A model generated the notes under the pieces. It searched no databases and was not told the origin of the DNA. It saw nothing but the letters and a program-made list of their open reading frames with translations. Positions 36,001-47,265 of a stretch of 64,000 nucleotides of DNA are shown in pieces. This stretch comes from Psococerastis gibbosa. Lineage: Eukaryota > Arthropoda > Insecta > Psocodea > Psocidae. A program made the translations under genes and the position numbers. Positions within the stretch are counted from its first letter, which is position 1. Every line of letters begins with the position of its first letter. The stretch covers positions 28,539,089 to 28,603,088 of the forward strand of contig OZ020488.1 of assembly GCA_963971405.1 (NCBI GenBank), written 5' to 3'.

Positions 36001-37256
36001 GATTGACCTCTTCAGTTGCCTCTGTAGGTTAGTACCCGTGATGAATACGACACGTCTCCGGTTGCATGGCGTGTAAAGACTCGCACAAGTGCAAGCACGT
36101 TACCACCTGGCCATCGAAGTCGATTTAATGCTACTGTTGCTTATAGCGCTGGAGTGTCACTGCAAGGAAGAATACAAGTGGACAATTCTTTCGTGAAGAG
36201 TCAAGTTGAATTTAATATTGCCACGGAAGTTAAATTGAATCTAATCTCAGACCTAAACTTCTACAATGGAGTCCAGCTTTGTATGCAACTAATTCAACCC
36301 GATGCTACATTGAGGTATGTAAGCTTCTGTCTACCAGTGTAATTTACCCTACTGTCCCCATATTTAACCTATGACAATTTCATTTTATGAAAGGCATTCC
36401 TCCATTTTAGTTTCTAATTTAATTCCATTGTTAATTTATTTGACTGTATACATATATATATAGTATTTACCTATTATTTCATAGCCAGATGTAAAAGACG
36501 CACAGGGCTGTCTCCTTGTGGAAGTTGATGATTTCATATACGGTAACTAGCATTGTAATATAAAATCATCAACATAACAGGTTTGTTGTAGATTTAGGTG
36601 CTAAATAGAGTTACCAAACAGAAAAGCAAGGTTTTAGTTTTGAAGAAAAAATATTTTTTTGAAGAAATGGATAATCCGAGCCCCAATGCATTGTATACCA
36701 TACCAGTATTTTTGTATAGTATCGTAATATTGGCCTGTCCATTCTATACTATGGAATTGTCCCATCAATCAATCCAGTGCTTTAGGATAGGGAAAATCTA
36801 TAGGCAGCAGATATTTCACCGCGGGACGTATTATTACGGTACCTAAACTAATTGATAATTAGGAAAGCATGTACGGGTTCACTCGTACTAGTTCATTTAA
36901 AATTAAATGATGTGATATTTTTGTTCGCCGGTTCTTGAAAGGTGTAATAACTAAAGGCAATATTCTTTCTTTCTTTTTTTTTACTTTAAAAGTTGGTGTT
37001 GTGGGTTGGGTCCTTTGTGTAAATTACGGCTGAATAGTAAACTAATTTTTATTTAGTGTTCGTGATTTGGTTGGAAATAAGTGTTTTAAATCTGTTTTCT
37101 TATTTTTTCAGGCACAATACGCACAAGATCGAAAGAATAATTGGCAGCAAGCATCGTCTACGAGTCAGCAAATATAATACAATCAATCTTCCTGGTCGAA
37201 CCTATGTGCTGAATCAAAAAAACAATGAAATGTGCAGCTTAATTTTCAAAAGGTAG
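21054..37256 (+). CDS. MTTP: Microsomal triglyceride transfer protein large subunit
   Basis: Exons: 21054-21111, 21797-21823, 23976-24154, 28019-28222, 28881-29196, 29678-29987, 30628-30788, 31261-32033, 33088-33312, 34399-34553, 36147-36314, 37112-37256; 2721 bases, 906 residues (human 894), phases consistent throughout. The protein is the lipid-transferring subunit that works with protein disulphide isomerase in the ER lumen to lipidate apoB-type lipoproteins. Recognisable blocks: the N-terminal beta-barrel (about 30-270) with LKKGLASLFQ, which matches the human IKRGLASLFQ; the helical domain (about 300-600, mostly the long exon 8); and the C-terminal lipid-cavity sheets with DNSFVKSQVE and the ending NNEMCSLIF, close to human NSEMCKVVF. 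Exons 1-2 give a hydrophobic start, MYGLREGTILVILALLAVF; an alternative start lies at 23888. Exon 3 has a CAGCAG tandem acceptor. No AATAAA was seen within 300 bases after the stop; AATACA near 37331 is a weak substitute. Confidence 0.92.
22607..22673. mobile_element. Short PIF/Harbinger-type MITE (MTTP intron 2)
   Basis: 67 bp, GGCGCTTATTCCACCTACG to the inverse end, with perfect TTA duplications at 22604-22606 and 22674-22676. It is a deleted form of the element at 35420-35561: the arms remain but the TGGTAGCAGACATT core is gone. Confidence 0.8.
23483..23656. mobile_element. Palindromic MITE, family F (MTTP intron 2)
   Basis: Starts CTGCAGCCTGCTCGAGGCGA and ends in the inverse, with about 174 bp between CTGCAG ends. 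The second family F group lies in MTTP intron 3 at 24180-24878. It ends about 140 bp before the downstream MTTP promoter. Confidence 0.75.
23800..23833 (+). promoter_or_regulatory. Inr + DPE core promoter for the downstream MTTP start
   Basis: TCAGTCC at 23800-23806 fits the initiator TCA(+1)GTY with +1 at 23802. AGATC at 23829-23833 falls exactly at +28 to +32 and fits the DPE consensus RGWYV. The predicted 5' UTR is 86 bases. A CRE-like TACGTCA sits just upstream at 23784-23790. The exact Inr-DPE spacing is the strongest part of the case. Confidence 0.55.
23888..23975 (+). CDS. MTTP: Alternative first coding exon of MTTP (extends exon 3 upstream)
   Basis: An ATG in very good context (CAACATGG: A at -3, G at +4) opens a frame that runs without interruption into exon 3 (23976). 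It encodes MVLSLLLFALCW followed by a polar turn, a typical signal peptide, and would give a 907-residue protein. The bases that encode the end of this leader (TTTGTCCTCTTTTCTTCCTCAG) are also the polypyrimidine tract and acceptor used when the upstream exons 21054-21111 and 21797-21823 are spliced in, so the two forms are mutually exclusive. An out-of-frame ATG at 23880 precedes it by 8 bases. I rate this start at least as likely as the upstream one. Confidence 0.65.
24180..24878. mobile_element. Family F MITE pair split by a hAT-type MITE (MTTP intron 3)
   Basis: A half copy of family F (24180-24292, CAGCAGCCTGATCGAGGCG onwards) is followed by a complete one (24703-24878). Between them, at 24301-24702, sits a 402-bp insertion whose ends read AGGGCACGTAGCCAGG and CCTGGCTACGTGCTTG. 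It is flanked by a perfect 8-bp duplication, CAGCAGCC (24293-24300 and 24703-24710). An 8-bp duplication and such ends fit hAT. The insert contains G and C homopolymer runs at each side. Confidence 0.75.
26560..26830 (-). mobile_element. LINE 3' coding relic (MTTP intron 3)
   Basis: The minus strand encodes HILCECPQFAERR, preceded in another frame by WCQQDETVEH. Together they resemble the Cys-His finger near the C-terminus of non-LTR retrotransposon reverse transcriptases (H..C.CP..). At least one frameshift separates the two pieces and the rest of the protein is absent, so it is a decayed 5'-truncated copy. Confidence 0.5.
30040..30433. mobile_element. Composite PIF/Harbinger-type MITE (MTTP intron 6)
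   Basis: The outer element, GGCGGGGATTCCACCGACC to the inverse, has TTA at 30037-30039 and 30434-30436. The inner element at 30111-30362 starts GGCGGGGTGTCCACCGACC and ends in the inverse. It sits exactly at the outer centre, where GACTTA on the left mirrors TAAGTC on the right. The core TGACGTGGTAGCAGACATT lies in both outer arms. Confidence 0.85.
30815..30960 (+). mobile_element. SINE-like family B (MTTP intron 7)
   Basis: Diverged, internally shortened copy beginning about 25 bases after the exon 7 donor: GTGCTTGTACTTGTGC, then CGAATGCAGAG, then GATACATTCATTAAAT. Confidence 0.65.
31049..31197. mobile_element. PIF/Harbinger-type MITE (MTTP intron 7)
   Basis: 149 bp, GGCGCTGATTCCACCAACG to the inverse, flanked by TTA (31046-31048) and TAA (31198-31200). 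Both arms carry the full core TGACGTGGTAGCAGACATT. It ends 63 bases before exon 8. Confidence 0.85.
33475..33660 (+). mobile_element. SINE family A, diverged (MTTP intron 9)
   Basis: Has the tRNA-like head GACATGTAGACTAGTGGC, a B box with one change (GGTTCAAGTCC) and the body phrase CCATGCTTCGGAGGGAATGT. Its 3' part is shortened. Confidence 0.75.
33988..34268 (+). mobile_element. SINE family A with duplicated tail (MTTP intron 9)
   Basis: A box TAGACTAGTGG and B box GGTTCGAGTCC are both intact, 40-odd bases apart as in a tRNA. The 3' segment CTGCTAGGTTGGCTTAGTAA with its TTATTTATTT tail occurs twice in tandem (ending about 34200 and 34268). Confidence 0.85.
34831..35210. mobile_element. Composite PIF/Harbinger-type MITE (MTTP intron 10)
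   Basis: The outer ends are GGCGCCCATTCCATTGACC and the inverse, with TAT at 34828-34830 and 35211-35213. The inner MITE is at about 34902-35139. Same nested architecture as 8677-9057 and 30040-30433. Confidence 0.8.
35420..35561. mobile_element. PIF/Harbinger-type MITE (MTTP intron 10)
   Basis: 142 bp hairpin, GGCGCTTATTCCAACTACG to the inverse, with the TGACGTGGTAGCAGACATT core in both arms. Flanks are TAA on the left and AAA on the right. Confidence 0.8.
35941..36125 (-). mobile_element. SINE-like family B next to MTTP exon 11
   Basis: Near full-length antisense copy: T-run, then GATTAATCGCATACAAAC, then GACACGTCTCCG, ending CCATCGAAGTCGA at about 36125. Only about 20 intron bases remain between its end and the exon 11 acceptor (AG at 36145-36146). 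Confidence 0.8.
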
Positions 37257-39939
37257 CACGACGTTCTCAGTCAGCTACAAAAAAAAAACTATCAAGTGTC
37301 TTCTAGTCGGCAGAGGACTGCTATTTAATTCAATACATTCTTAACTGAAATGAATACATGTCACTATCATTATAGCTTAGTAAACAAAACAATATATCCG
37401 TTAGCTTAAGTTGACAGCCGTAGGTACCCATACGTGTGCTACAGTACTTAACCCCACAAGTGCAAACTGGGGTAACTTGACTATTCACAAAATTAGTTTT
37501 TATATCATTGGATCATCTACAATCAATTTTTATCTTGTCACCAAAGTAACGTAAGTCGGTAAAATGGAAATGAAAGGCAACTTCAAAATTGGGCAACTCG
37601 AGTTTCTCCCATAAGCAAAATTGCGTAGGTACCGTAGTAAGCAAATTCAAAGTGTTGTAACATGACATTTTGCGATAAGTTGCACTTGAAATTTACTAGT
37701 GAAGCTGCATTCCACGTGTCCACCCCACATGCTAAACACAACGCAAATTAGGGTAACTCGTAGCTAGTGTTCGCAGAGACCGGGACGAGACTCAGCGGTC
37801 TTGGTCTCGAGTGTCCTGGATTTTTTTGGAAAATGATTGTTGACGTAGGCCTAGCATTTCTTGATGCTGAGCTTTATAATGTTTTTAGCATAGTGGAATG
37901 AAGTACAAAAATTTTTCAGGAAAGGGGGGGGGGTAAAAAAACCGGTAATTAGGTAAATTTTTATAGAAGGTTGTAACGTTTTCTTCGTTAGTCAGAAAAA
38001 TCACGGGAGGGGGCCCTGATCCAAATGAGGGGATGGGCGATATTTTTATACCTGCAATAACTTATGCTGCTGGAAATTGGTTCTTTTGGCCCATAGGCCT
38101 ATTGTTAACAGTTTCTGATTCATTTAAAATAGAATGAGCCATTTTTCCCTAATATTGCACAATTTATGCACTGCACTGCACAATGTACACCCGCAAGACT
38201 AGACAAGTTTCTGTTAGCCTATGGCTATGCAATATATTTTATTGAAAATTCAAAATGTATCAGGAAACAAAAGTAACCAAGTAGACCAAAAACTATTGCG
38301 GCCTATATGAACTTAGGCTACCATGAACTTTATCAATACTTTTCAATAGATGAGTCACTTCGGTTAGTCATCCTTCTGACGTTTTTGTTTTAGTTTTTAG
38401 GAGGGTAATACCCCCAAAAATTGCCCCAGCAGGATGTGACGGCGAAGGATATGTCACTCATTCATAAAGCTGCGGTATAAGAACCTTGAATGGCTCTCCC
38501 TAATCTATAATTTATTTAAGGATGTGCTCTGCTCGGAGTAGCTCGCTTCGCGAAATCACTTCTTGAACCTGGGCTGAAAGTTTCAATTAATTTATAAATG
38601 TCTTGTACGAAAGCACCAGTAGTCAAGTACTCCAGGTTACTTGTTTGTTGTTCAATGGGCGGCCTATAACTAGAGAAATTTAGGGTTATTGAGCAATATG
38701 CATTAAGCGGTTCAGGGCATATTTTAAGGAAGCCCCATTGGGGCAAGCGTGAGGTGATTTTGCCCCACAGAAATCGGGCACAATTTTAAAATTCCATGAC
38801 TAACAAAACTAGAAATTATAAAAAATAATAGTCAAAAGTTAAGTTTTTCGTATTTATGGCGCCAATTTTGTTTTTAACGTTTTGCTTTTTGATTTATAAA
38901 TGGTTTTGGTAATCTTGAAAAAGTGTGATTATTTAGAACTAGGTATACTACCCATTATTAAAAATAATAGACCTAATCTGAACTTATCTATGAAACGGGG
39001 GGGGGGGGTGGATACAAGCGAAATTTACACTATGTAGAAGCGGTTCTCCTTCCCTCCACATAACAAACTTCTTCTAATAACCTATGGTGTTTTTACATAA
39101 TTGCATAATCATTCTTCTGCAGAGACGCATCAGTTGGTCACATACATAACTGAGGACTGACCAGTAGGTACTCAGTAGTGTAACGAGGGGAGGGGACCTC
39201 CTGGATTCTAGTTATTGGATATTTGATTTGTAATAAATAACAGGGACGTCGAAGATGTTCCAAAACTGTGGATGTTCAATTGATGCCATAGTGACGGCAG
39301 CCTATATTACTACTTACTAGTATATCTCAAAATGCGCGATGGATGTTATAGTCAACAGCGAGGGGTAAGCGATTTGGTTGGTAGAATACGACGTCGTATA
39401 ATATGTAAGAAGTTGAAAGATGGAGTCGATCTGCCCCCCCCCCCCGGAAATTTACTTTATGTGTGATTTTTAGCTCTAATCTAATTTTAAGGTGAGCACA
39501 ACCCCCCCTCCTCCCCAAAGACGTAGACTATGTAGACTTTTTTTTCTTCCCAAAATATGGCCATCCTATTTACACAATAGATCCAATTTCAATAATGTCG
39601 AAATTAAAAGAAAATATTTGATGTAATGCAGTTGTTGCATTAAACTGCGGTAAGCTACTTTACACTGCATGATAGGCATGTACCGGGGTTGACTTTGTTA
39701 GGTCTCTATCGAGGTTGATAGCTTACCGAAATTTGTAAAAGTCGATATGTTAATTTGGTTTTTAGTTTTTTGTCCAAATAACGTGAAATTCACCAATATC
39801 GTAGGTGTAGCAGAAATATATGTAATTTGATCAAAATGTTTAGGCCTATAGTTAAGTTTTTCAAGAGAATGAAGGGTTAAGAAAACGCTAAAAGATCTAC
39901 TACACTATATGAGCTGACCAGGTGCAACCCACAGCCTAA
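37257..39939. other. Region downstream of MTTP, no gene recognised
   Basis: AT-rich DNA with G or C homopolymer runs at about 37926, 39000 and 39434 that resemble the G-rich ends of the hAT-type MITEs seen elsewhere. A minus-strand open stretch at 38516-38746 (QDIYKLIETFSPGSRSDFAK and neighbours) looks less repetitive than its surroundings, but I cannot match it to a family or find convincing splice sites. Confidence 0.45.
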
Positions 39940-40136
39940 ACTTTAGGCAATTTTTCAGAACACCGCACATGATGTGGCGTGATGATCGGCCGTTGCAAGG
40001 TTTTAACTTATCCAAAGTTGGGGTTTGCCATCTAGAATGCATACATATCGTGGACAAGTAATAGAGGCCATCGGAAACGCATGCGAAGTCGCACCACCGG
40101 GTTTTCACAAACCCCTGCGCGTATCGATTTCCCCAA

Positions 40137-40144
40137 TGACGTCA
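40137..40144. promoter_or_regulatory. Consensus CRE palindrome
   Basis: TGACGTCA, the full CREB/ATF site, lies in a repeat-free, less AT-rich block (about 39940-40600) and 466 bases upstream of the possible first exon at 40610. Chance occurrence of an 8-mer is possible; the context is what makes it worth noting. Confidence 0.3.
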
Positions 40145-40609
40145 TCAAAACACGCCACAGTTTCCACCAATCTCGATTTTCCCTGCAAGCCCCGTCATAG
40201 CTCTGTGCATTTTCCGAAGGCCTGTGACCCACTATTGATTTAATAGTGTTCTAAGCTCTCCTCCTGCATTTCTCGCCGGTCCTGTAGAAATTCATGTTGT
40301 TGTCGAATATACAGAAGCGGGGAAGCCTGCAGGAAAATGTGGGCGTTTTCTCGTCATTTTAGCCTAAAGTGCTGGTCTGCCGCATAGGTAGAAGTCGGTT
40401 TGTGTAAAATAGGAGTTTGTGAGTTCTTATGTAGGCTACCGGGTGTGATAAGAATGGTGGACCTTTGGCCTTGGGAAGTGTGATATTAGTTTAGTAGATG
40501 TTATTGTTTTTGAGCTGTCGACAGTGCTCGTTCTGTCCTCAGCAGTTACGGTGATTTAGTCCTTAAGGTGCTTGTTAGAGTTAGTATACGTGCCGGTTGT
40601 TTTACTGAA

Positions 40610-40655
40610 ATGAACAAATTTGACGTTCCGAAAAAAATGACTTGGTCACAATTAG
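40610..40655 (+). CDS. Possible first coding exon of an unidentified gene
   Basis: ATG at 40610 opens MNKFDVPKKMTWSQL and runs into a strong donor, G|GTAAGT, at 40656, leaving phase 1. The upstream DNA is free of the repeats that fill this half of the window and carries a CRE. No downstream exon is recognised inside the window, and I do not recognise the protein. Compare 54740-54797, which also ends in phase 1. Confidence 0.3.
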
Positions 40656-40804
40656 GTAAGTACAATAATTGCAAAGCATGCCTATATGTAGACACTGTAT
40701 GTGGTACGTACTGTACGTACCTAGTAGTAGTAGTGTTCGTCGGGTTAGTTAATAACGACTTAGGCCTCATATTTGGGCCCATAGAGCGACCCCGACTTGA
40801 CTGT

Positions 40805-40910
40805 CCTTCGCCAGCCCATAGGACAGTGGACCTCCTGATTATAGTGGATTCCGAAACACAGTGAAGTCACACGATTAGTTCGGAGGTGACCAGGACAAGT
40901 CCTACCATGT
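40805..40910 (-). repeat. Partial copy of the AAC-tailed retroposon
   Basis: The minus strand carries GTCCTGGTCACCTCCGA, TAATCGTGTGACTT, GGAATCCACT and AGGAGGTCCAC in the same order as 20450-20540. Both ends are missing. Confidence 0.65.
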
Positions 40911-42675
40911 TTCCCTACCGGCACTGTGCACACGACCAAGTTATCTGCAGCTTTGAACCTGCTCTGGTCCGCTTGATCCAACTTGGTTTGGCGGCCGGTC
41001 TGTACGTACCTACTGACCACTGTCGGAGTTTTATGAAAATTTATATTTAAATAACAATCCTATTGTACAATACAATACTATATCCGACCACGATATACGT
41101 ACTACTAGTAGTAGGTTGCAATTTGGAACAATTTGTTTATTTCCCCCCCCCCCCGAGAGAAATTTTTGATTTGATTTTGAAGGAAATTAAATAAAAAAAA
41201 TTACTCAAGTAAAAGAATCGCGATATTTTTCAGGCCACCCCCCGCCCCCCGAAACCTTTTTCTGAAACCGTCCCTGGCTATGCCCTTATTATAACGCCAT
41301 TAAATCTTATAGGTAACAGCAACTGACATATCTTTAGCGTTAGCTGGCTCTCTGGTGTTGTGTGCCATAGGCATATAGGCACGTAGTAGTATAGCACACA
41401 CTAGCTGTACCTATACCTGTACCTATTGCTTTCAATGGTCATTTTCGATTAAACACGGTACGGTAGGTACTACATTTTGTGGTCTGTAATGCTGGGTGTA
41501 CATTCTTTTCCTATACGCCCTAGGCCTAGTTTAGTCCTAAAAAACGTATAAATTAACGTGATAGGCCTACCTAGACTATGCAACTTATTCGTACCTAGTA
41601 GCATAACTGCTACAGGAGCGTATCAAACTCAGTTGGGTAACAAATCAAATTTCATATAAAAAATTTCAAGGCTATCATTATAAGTTCTTAGTAGGCATTT
41701 TGATATTAATTTATCACTATAACACCGAACAGGATTCATGGGAGCCACAGAATATTGACGAAGATATAGGGTACCGTACAGAAAATGTGGGCACCTTCCA
41801 ACCTTCCAGTAATTATAGCCGATCGGTCTTACATTAGATGGGAGAATGACACATAGTCCTACAAAGATTAACGATAGCCGATAGGTTAAGTTACTGTACG
41901 TAGGCTTACATCCAAATGTTCATGGAGACTGGACATGTCTTTTAATTACTAAGTCCTCAATGAAAGCGTTACGATCAATCTATTGCACAAAAAAACCGAT
42001 TGTGGAGGTGTCAGCGATAGCCTCATATGGGCGCGGGACACACGGACGATTCCAACGCCAGTGAACAGCTGAGAAATTTGTCATCGGAGTCATGGATAGC
42101 TGCAAAATCTCAGTCTACTTTTTTTTCGTAAGTTATCCCAAGAGCACGGTTTTTCCCTTCGTTGGGGTTCTTAAAGCCACCCCCCCCCCCCCCCACACAC
42201 ACACACAGACAGAAATACATCATTTGAGAAACACCAAGAGAAGCAGAGGTGAAAAAGAAGCAAAAAGTGGATGGCTTGGCGATGGACAATGTGGACGAGG
42301 GTATTGACCTGGTAGCCACGCTCTGGTTCCTCGTACTTTCCATTACAACAATAACAACAACATCTCCCTGTATGATCGCAAGGTCCTCACTATGCGGCTA
42401 TGATGTCTGTAAAAGAACAATATCAATGTGTGAATAAGACTTAAGCAAAAGATTCTTATCTGCAGTCTGAGTGGTGTTTCAGCGAAGGAACGCGTTTTGC
42501 GCCAAACTAACATTTGTATTTTGTGGCAGTCACTACGACGATTCCAGTCATACCACCAGGCACCAACTCAAAAAAATTGACAAATCGCCTTTTGCATACG
42601 TATGCTCCTCATATACTATAGGTATACTAGTTACGAGCTGTCTTACTCGTATAATATTATACAAAATTACGGATT

Positions 42676-42795
42676 AATAAATAAATAAATAATTACTTTT
42701 TGTTTTATTATTAACTCAACTAGGAAGGCTAGCTTTAATGCCCTCCGAAGCATGGCCAGAAAATGTAGCATGTGTGGGACTCGATTAAGCTAGGT
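42676..42795 (-). mobile_element. SINE family A, internally deleted
   Basis: Reads AATAAATAAATAA tail, CTCAACTAGGAAGG, CCCTCCGAAGCATGGCC, ending at a partial head (GTGTGGGACTCGA). The segment holding the GCTAGGTTGG region is missing. Confidence 0.7.
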
Positions 42796-45404
42796 GACAT
42801 ATTATTACGATAATACAATGTGACGTTTTTACTACTGCCTGGGTCTTATTATTTGTTGCTTTAAATTAATCTGACCCAGATGGGTACACTGAGTATTAAA
42901 CTCCGGAAATATAGCATTAAATCCGGGACACTGAGCTGCGACCATCGCGATATTTTCTTTGTGAAAATAAACCGATAGATAAAAGAAGAATGAGGGCAAA
43001 AATGTGTAGACGTATATGGTCTAAGCGTGGGCTTACAATACAATTACATTTATAGGATTTACGATTCGCTACCTTTATCTAGGCCTACATCGTGATTCGT
43101 GACCATGTCGAGGAAAGGGCTTATGGCGAAGTTGACAGTCGAGATATAGGAATGTAGTGCAAGATATAAATCACATCTTTTTGTAGCAATAAACATTTTA
43201 ACGGCATTCTCCTCTGCGTTCAGCTGCTTTCTTCTTTTGAGATTATATTAGCCTTCGTCTGACCCAGTTATTTAATGCATTTGATAATTGCAGGCACAGC
43301 CCGCGCAGCTGCAATGTTTGTTCTATTATCATGACCATGCCACGTAGGCGTGGGACCGGGTGGTAAATTTTTTTAGCATGAGGGTCTGACTGTCGGGGGG
43401 GTGGTGAGGCAAAACTCGAAAACGTGGCGTCCCTTTCCAAACAAGGCCAAATTACTTAGATTAAATTATAAAATTATATACTGTATAGAGTTCTATAAGG
43501 GGGGGGGGAAGGGGAGGGGGAAGGGGATATTTTTATTAAAAAGTCAATGTTAACAGACCCGTCATGATAGGTCCCTTAGCCTGTGCAGTAAAGTACAGTA
43601 GGTACCTACCTACCTATGAGGAAATCTAAATCAATTAATTCCTCGTTCCACAGCCGCAAAGGCATGAAACTGCATGGATATGTAGATGATAAATTAGAAA
43701 ATGTTGGGCGATATTTTGATTAACAGGCATAATTAATAATAAATACTGTAGTAATTTCATTTATCTGTAGCCCTGAGGCTGTGTATCCTATCGTAATAGC
43801 AATTGTTGAGAATTTCTATTATATGGGTATTATTATATATATTTATACATACCGGTACCTATATATATATATATATATTTATTTATTTATACATATATAT
43901 TTATAATATATATATATATATATATAGTATATTACTAGTACATTATATATCATAGGCCCTCTTATGAAGCACTCGAAGATCCCCGCCTAGCAATGACTAC
44001 AAAACCCAGGAAAAATTTGGGAATTTTTTAGTTCTCAGTGCCAAAACCAATTACATACACCTAAAGAAATAACCTTGATGTCAGGGTGTCTTTCGCCACA
44101 GACGTCCCTGGGGTTCGGCGTCTAATTAGGCGGACGCCTCATACGACCGACTTCCTATTCTCTCACTTCTCGAAAGACGAACTAGTTCCGTTTCAAATCA
44201 GCCGACCCAGTCGTGCATAAACGAATTCGCCCGTAGTTCAGTCAAATTATAGACTGACTGGGACAGTGAGACCATTGCAGAATTTCGCAGTAAGCCTGTA
44301 AACATTGCACGTGCGCACGGTTCAATGAAATCGCCCAAGGTATAATAGTTGCAAGACCACTACTAGCCTACAGGTACTGGAAAACTGAGTTCAATGAACT
44401 ATGGAGTGACCTTGACCCACACAACACCCATGTGTGTATGTTTACATGGTTATTTTCAGACCTTTTTTTTACTCTGGTACGAGAAAAATGTCACTCCATT
44501 AAGTATGGGCACGAGAATGCGCGATAAACTGGAGAACTAATAGATACCATAATGAGTGGAAATAGTTTCACCTTGTTTAGGCTTGCAAGAAAATGTCATT
44601 GTTTACAAACGAGTTTCATTGACAGTAGATATCGCCTCATGCTGCTTATTGTGATTGACAATCGATAGTAGCTGAATACTTCTATGGAATAAATTTAATT
44701 CAGTTTCTCATTGCGGTGATTTCTTTGCAATTTTCCTGCCTCTGTTATGGTTGTATGCCTAAGCTGGTATCTTTAGGGCAAGACACATCACGGGGAAAAA
44801 GTAAAAACAACGATTTGAGGGAACTCGTCACTGTAAAGTTTATTTTATTTATTTACGGTACTAGTGTCGTTAAATGTATGCGGTATAGATCCATACATGC
44901 CGGCTGTTAAAAGGTAGCTCTGCAGTAAGAACCGTGATGACCATCCTTTATTAATCTCGTGGGTGTTGTCTTCGTGTAGTCGTAATTAATAATTAATTTT
45001 TTGAAGGACTTTTTATGGACCTACAGTAGCTAGGTCTATAGGTCCCTTGTCCAATGCCAACGACCCCATGAATTTAGGACATTATTTGTATTGCTTCAGT
45101 ATGAATTTTTGGCCATTGTAAATCAATTTTGATTCGCACTTTCCATTTAAAAAATTATCTTTTTTGCATTGCAGCGACTTGCACACTAGCCCAGTCAGTG
45201 TAAAATGGGATAAATAACAAGAGCGTCAAAAAAGGTTGTGCTCCAGCCGCAAACTCCTGGTTTTCGTAAGCAGCCAGTCACTTTGTTTATGAAGGGCTTA
45301 AGTTGCATAATATGACGATATACCTACTTCTTGAAAACCTTCTTATTATACGGTATTAAATTCTCAATGTTTTTTTTCAAATTTGTATTGATAGGGTATC
45401 ATAC

Positions 45405-45600
45405 TATTATAATAAATAAATAAATAAGAACTTTTTGTTCTATTACTAAGCCAGCCTAACGGAATTAGGGCTATAAAGCTCTCTCTTACACTGAACTAGG
45501 ACGGCTCGGGACCGCCTGCTTTACATGCCCTCCGAAGAATGACCAGAAAATGTAGCCAGTGTGGGGCTCGAACCAACCACCTTTACGATATGCCAATCCA
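45405..45600 (-). mobile_element. SINE family A, antisense
   Basis: Tail AATAAATAAATAA, then TTCTATTACTAAGCCAGCC, CCCTCCGAAGAATG, and a B box in reverse (GGGGCTCGAACC). The tRNA-like head has decayed. Confidence 0.8.
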
Positions 45601-47124
45601 GTATTCCAGTCAGTGGCGTAAATAATTTTTGTATATATTCCTCGGTCCTCCGAAATGAGAAAATTCGCCATATCTAATAGATGTTCGGGTCAACAGTGAG
45701 CGGTAAGCGGTTTGGTAGGTAGAATTCAACGCCACGTCCGGTCGTGCAGTGCCAACACTCGTAGGTACAAGTAATAGGCTATGATTTTCTACAGTCTGCA
45801 GTAGGCTAGTTACAGGTAATTAAAACCTCGCAGTTAGAGTAGTAGTTTTACTGGGGAGGTACCAAATTTTAGGCTTTCCTTAAATTCACCCTTCCCCACC
45901 CTAAAAAAAACTGGTCTGGGCCACTGTCAGCAGCTTCCCTCCCTTTCACGTTGATGGCAGCCCAAGAATGGGCCATAATTAACCACGCTCGTCGGATCCC
46001 TGTTCACGAACACCCGAGTTCATTGACCTGGTGAATGTACCAACGTGATACAAGTCAGGTACGAGCAGGGTGAAAGGGCCTTAAAGTAGTTACCGTCTTC
46101 AGGCTCTTTTCTATATCGCGGTACCTATACAATTTGCACGTAGACGATACGTACCTACCTACCTACTTTTTGTTGGAAATGTTTAAAACTACTAACTAGG
46201 TACCTATCTAATATAGTACCTGATTATTAGCAGCCTTGCCTCGAGACGTGGTTTTAGAGTATACTCTACATATCTGTTTGGGAAAAGTTAACTATAGGGT
46301 ATGGTGAGGTATGTAGGGAAGGGCAGTCGTTACTGCCCAGTGTCCATATTGTACTCTCAGCCGCACTAACTTCCATATTGCTCCTCTTATACTACGGCGT
46401 AACAACAATTTTATAAGGAGGGGCGGCGTATCATTTGGCGCCTTTTCCTATTTTCCTTTTGAAAAAAGGGAAAGCCGCTCAAACAACACTAATTTTGCTC
46501 TTACAATGCAACACCAAAAGACCTAAAGAGGACGAAGAAAAACATTCACTCTACTATCTAGACAATTTCTATCTGCGCTACACATTATTTTGTTATTCTT
46601 TTTGCTACCGGTATATAATTTGTATGTTGACAATTTTCTACCCAAGGTGATGTCGCGCCCGGGACGGACTTACTCTGTACCTACAGAATCCCGTTTGACG
46701 ATTTTTCGTCTCGATTGGTTATTTGCGTAATTCTGCGAATGACCACAAACGAGGAAACAGGACACCCCACTTTTTAAATAAAATAAAAATATTAACTTTT
46801 TGTTCTATTACTAATTTATATACTGTACAGTATGTATTTGGCAGGAAGTTATACAATAGTGTCGTAGACCCATCAATGAGATATCATATACAGTGTATTA
46901 GAAGAAGTTATCTTTTGCATTTTGATTTTGATACGTGTTATATCCAAAAAACATAAAGAAAACCGGGCAATTTAATGTTAAAAATAAATCTGTGCACACG
47001 GTTTGTAGTAGGCTATGTGAGCATGTGGCCACCACGGTTATAGATGGGTGTTCCCTCTTCACCAGACTTAGGGTAGCTCCCCCCAACTGTATGATTTTCT
47101 ATGGATAGTTGGATCTAACGCTTA

Positions 47125-47265
47125 GGCGTGGTTTCCACATACGTTAATGGTCAATGAGAAATGTGAAATTGACGTTTTAGCAGACATTAAAGACATACTA
47201 AAAATTCTGCTACCACGTCAAAACCATATTTCCCATTGACCATTGACGTATGTGGAAACCCCGCC
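47125..47265. mobile_element. PIF/Harbinger-type MITE
   Basis: 141 bp, GGCGTGGTTTCCACATACG to the inverse, perfect TTA duplications at 47122-47124 and 47266-47268. The arms contain the core in slightly changed form (GACGTTTTAGCAGACATT on the left). Confidence 0.85.

Larger units (their letters stand above)
40911..47100. other. Long intergenic stretch, mostly repeats
   Basis: No gene recognised. It holds C-runs at about 41143 and 42180 (the latter followed by a CA run), a G-run at about 43500, a long TA-rich microsatellite (about 43855-43930), two antisense family A SINE copies (listed separately) and a SINE tail fragment at about 46770-46820. The 43970-44350 block looks unique but carries no exon that I can support. 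Confidence 0.5.

Noticed and set aside
38516-38746. Minus-strand protein-coding exon
   Set aside because: An open frame of 76 codons with no recognisable family and no convincing splice sites; left as unresolved.
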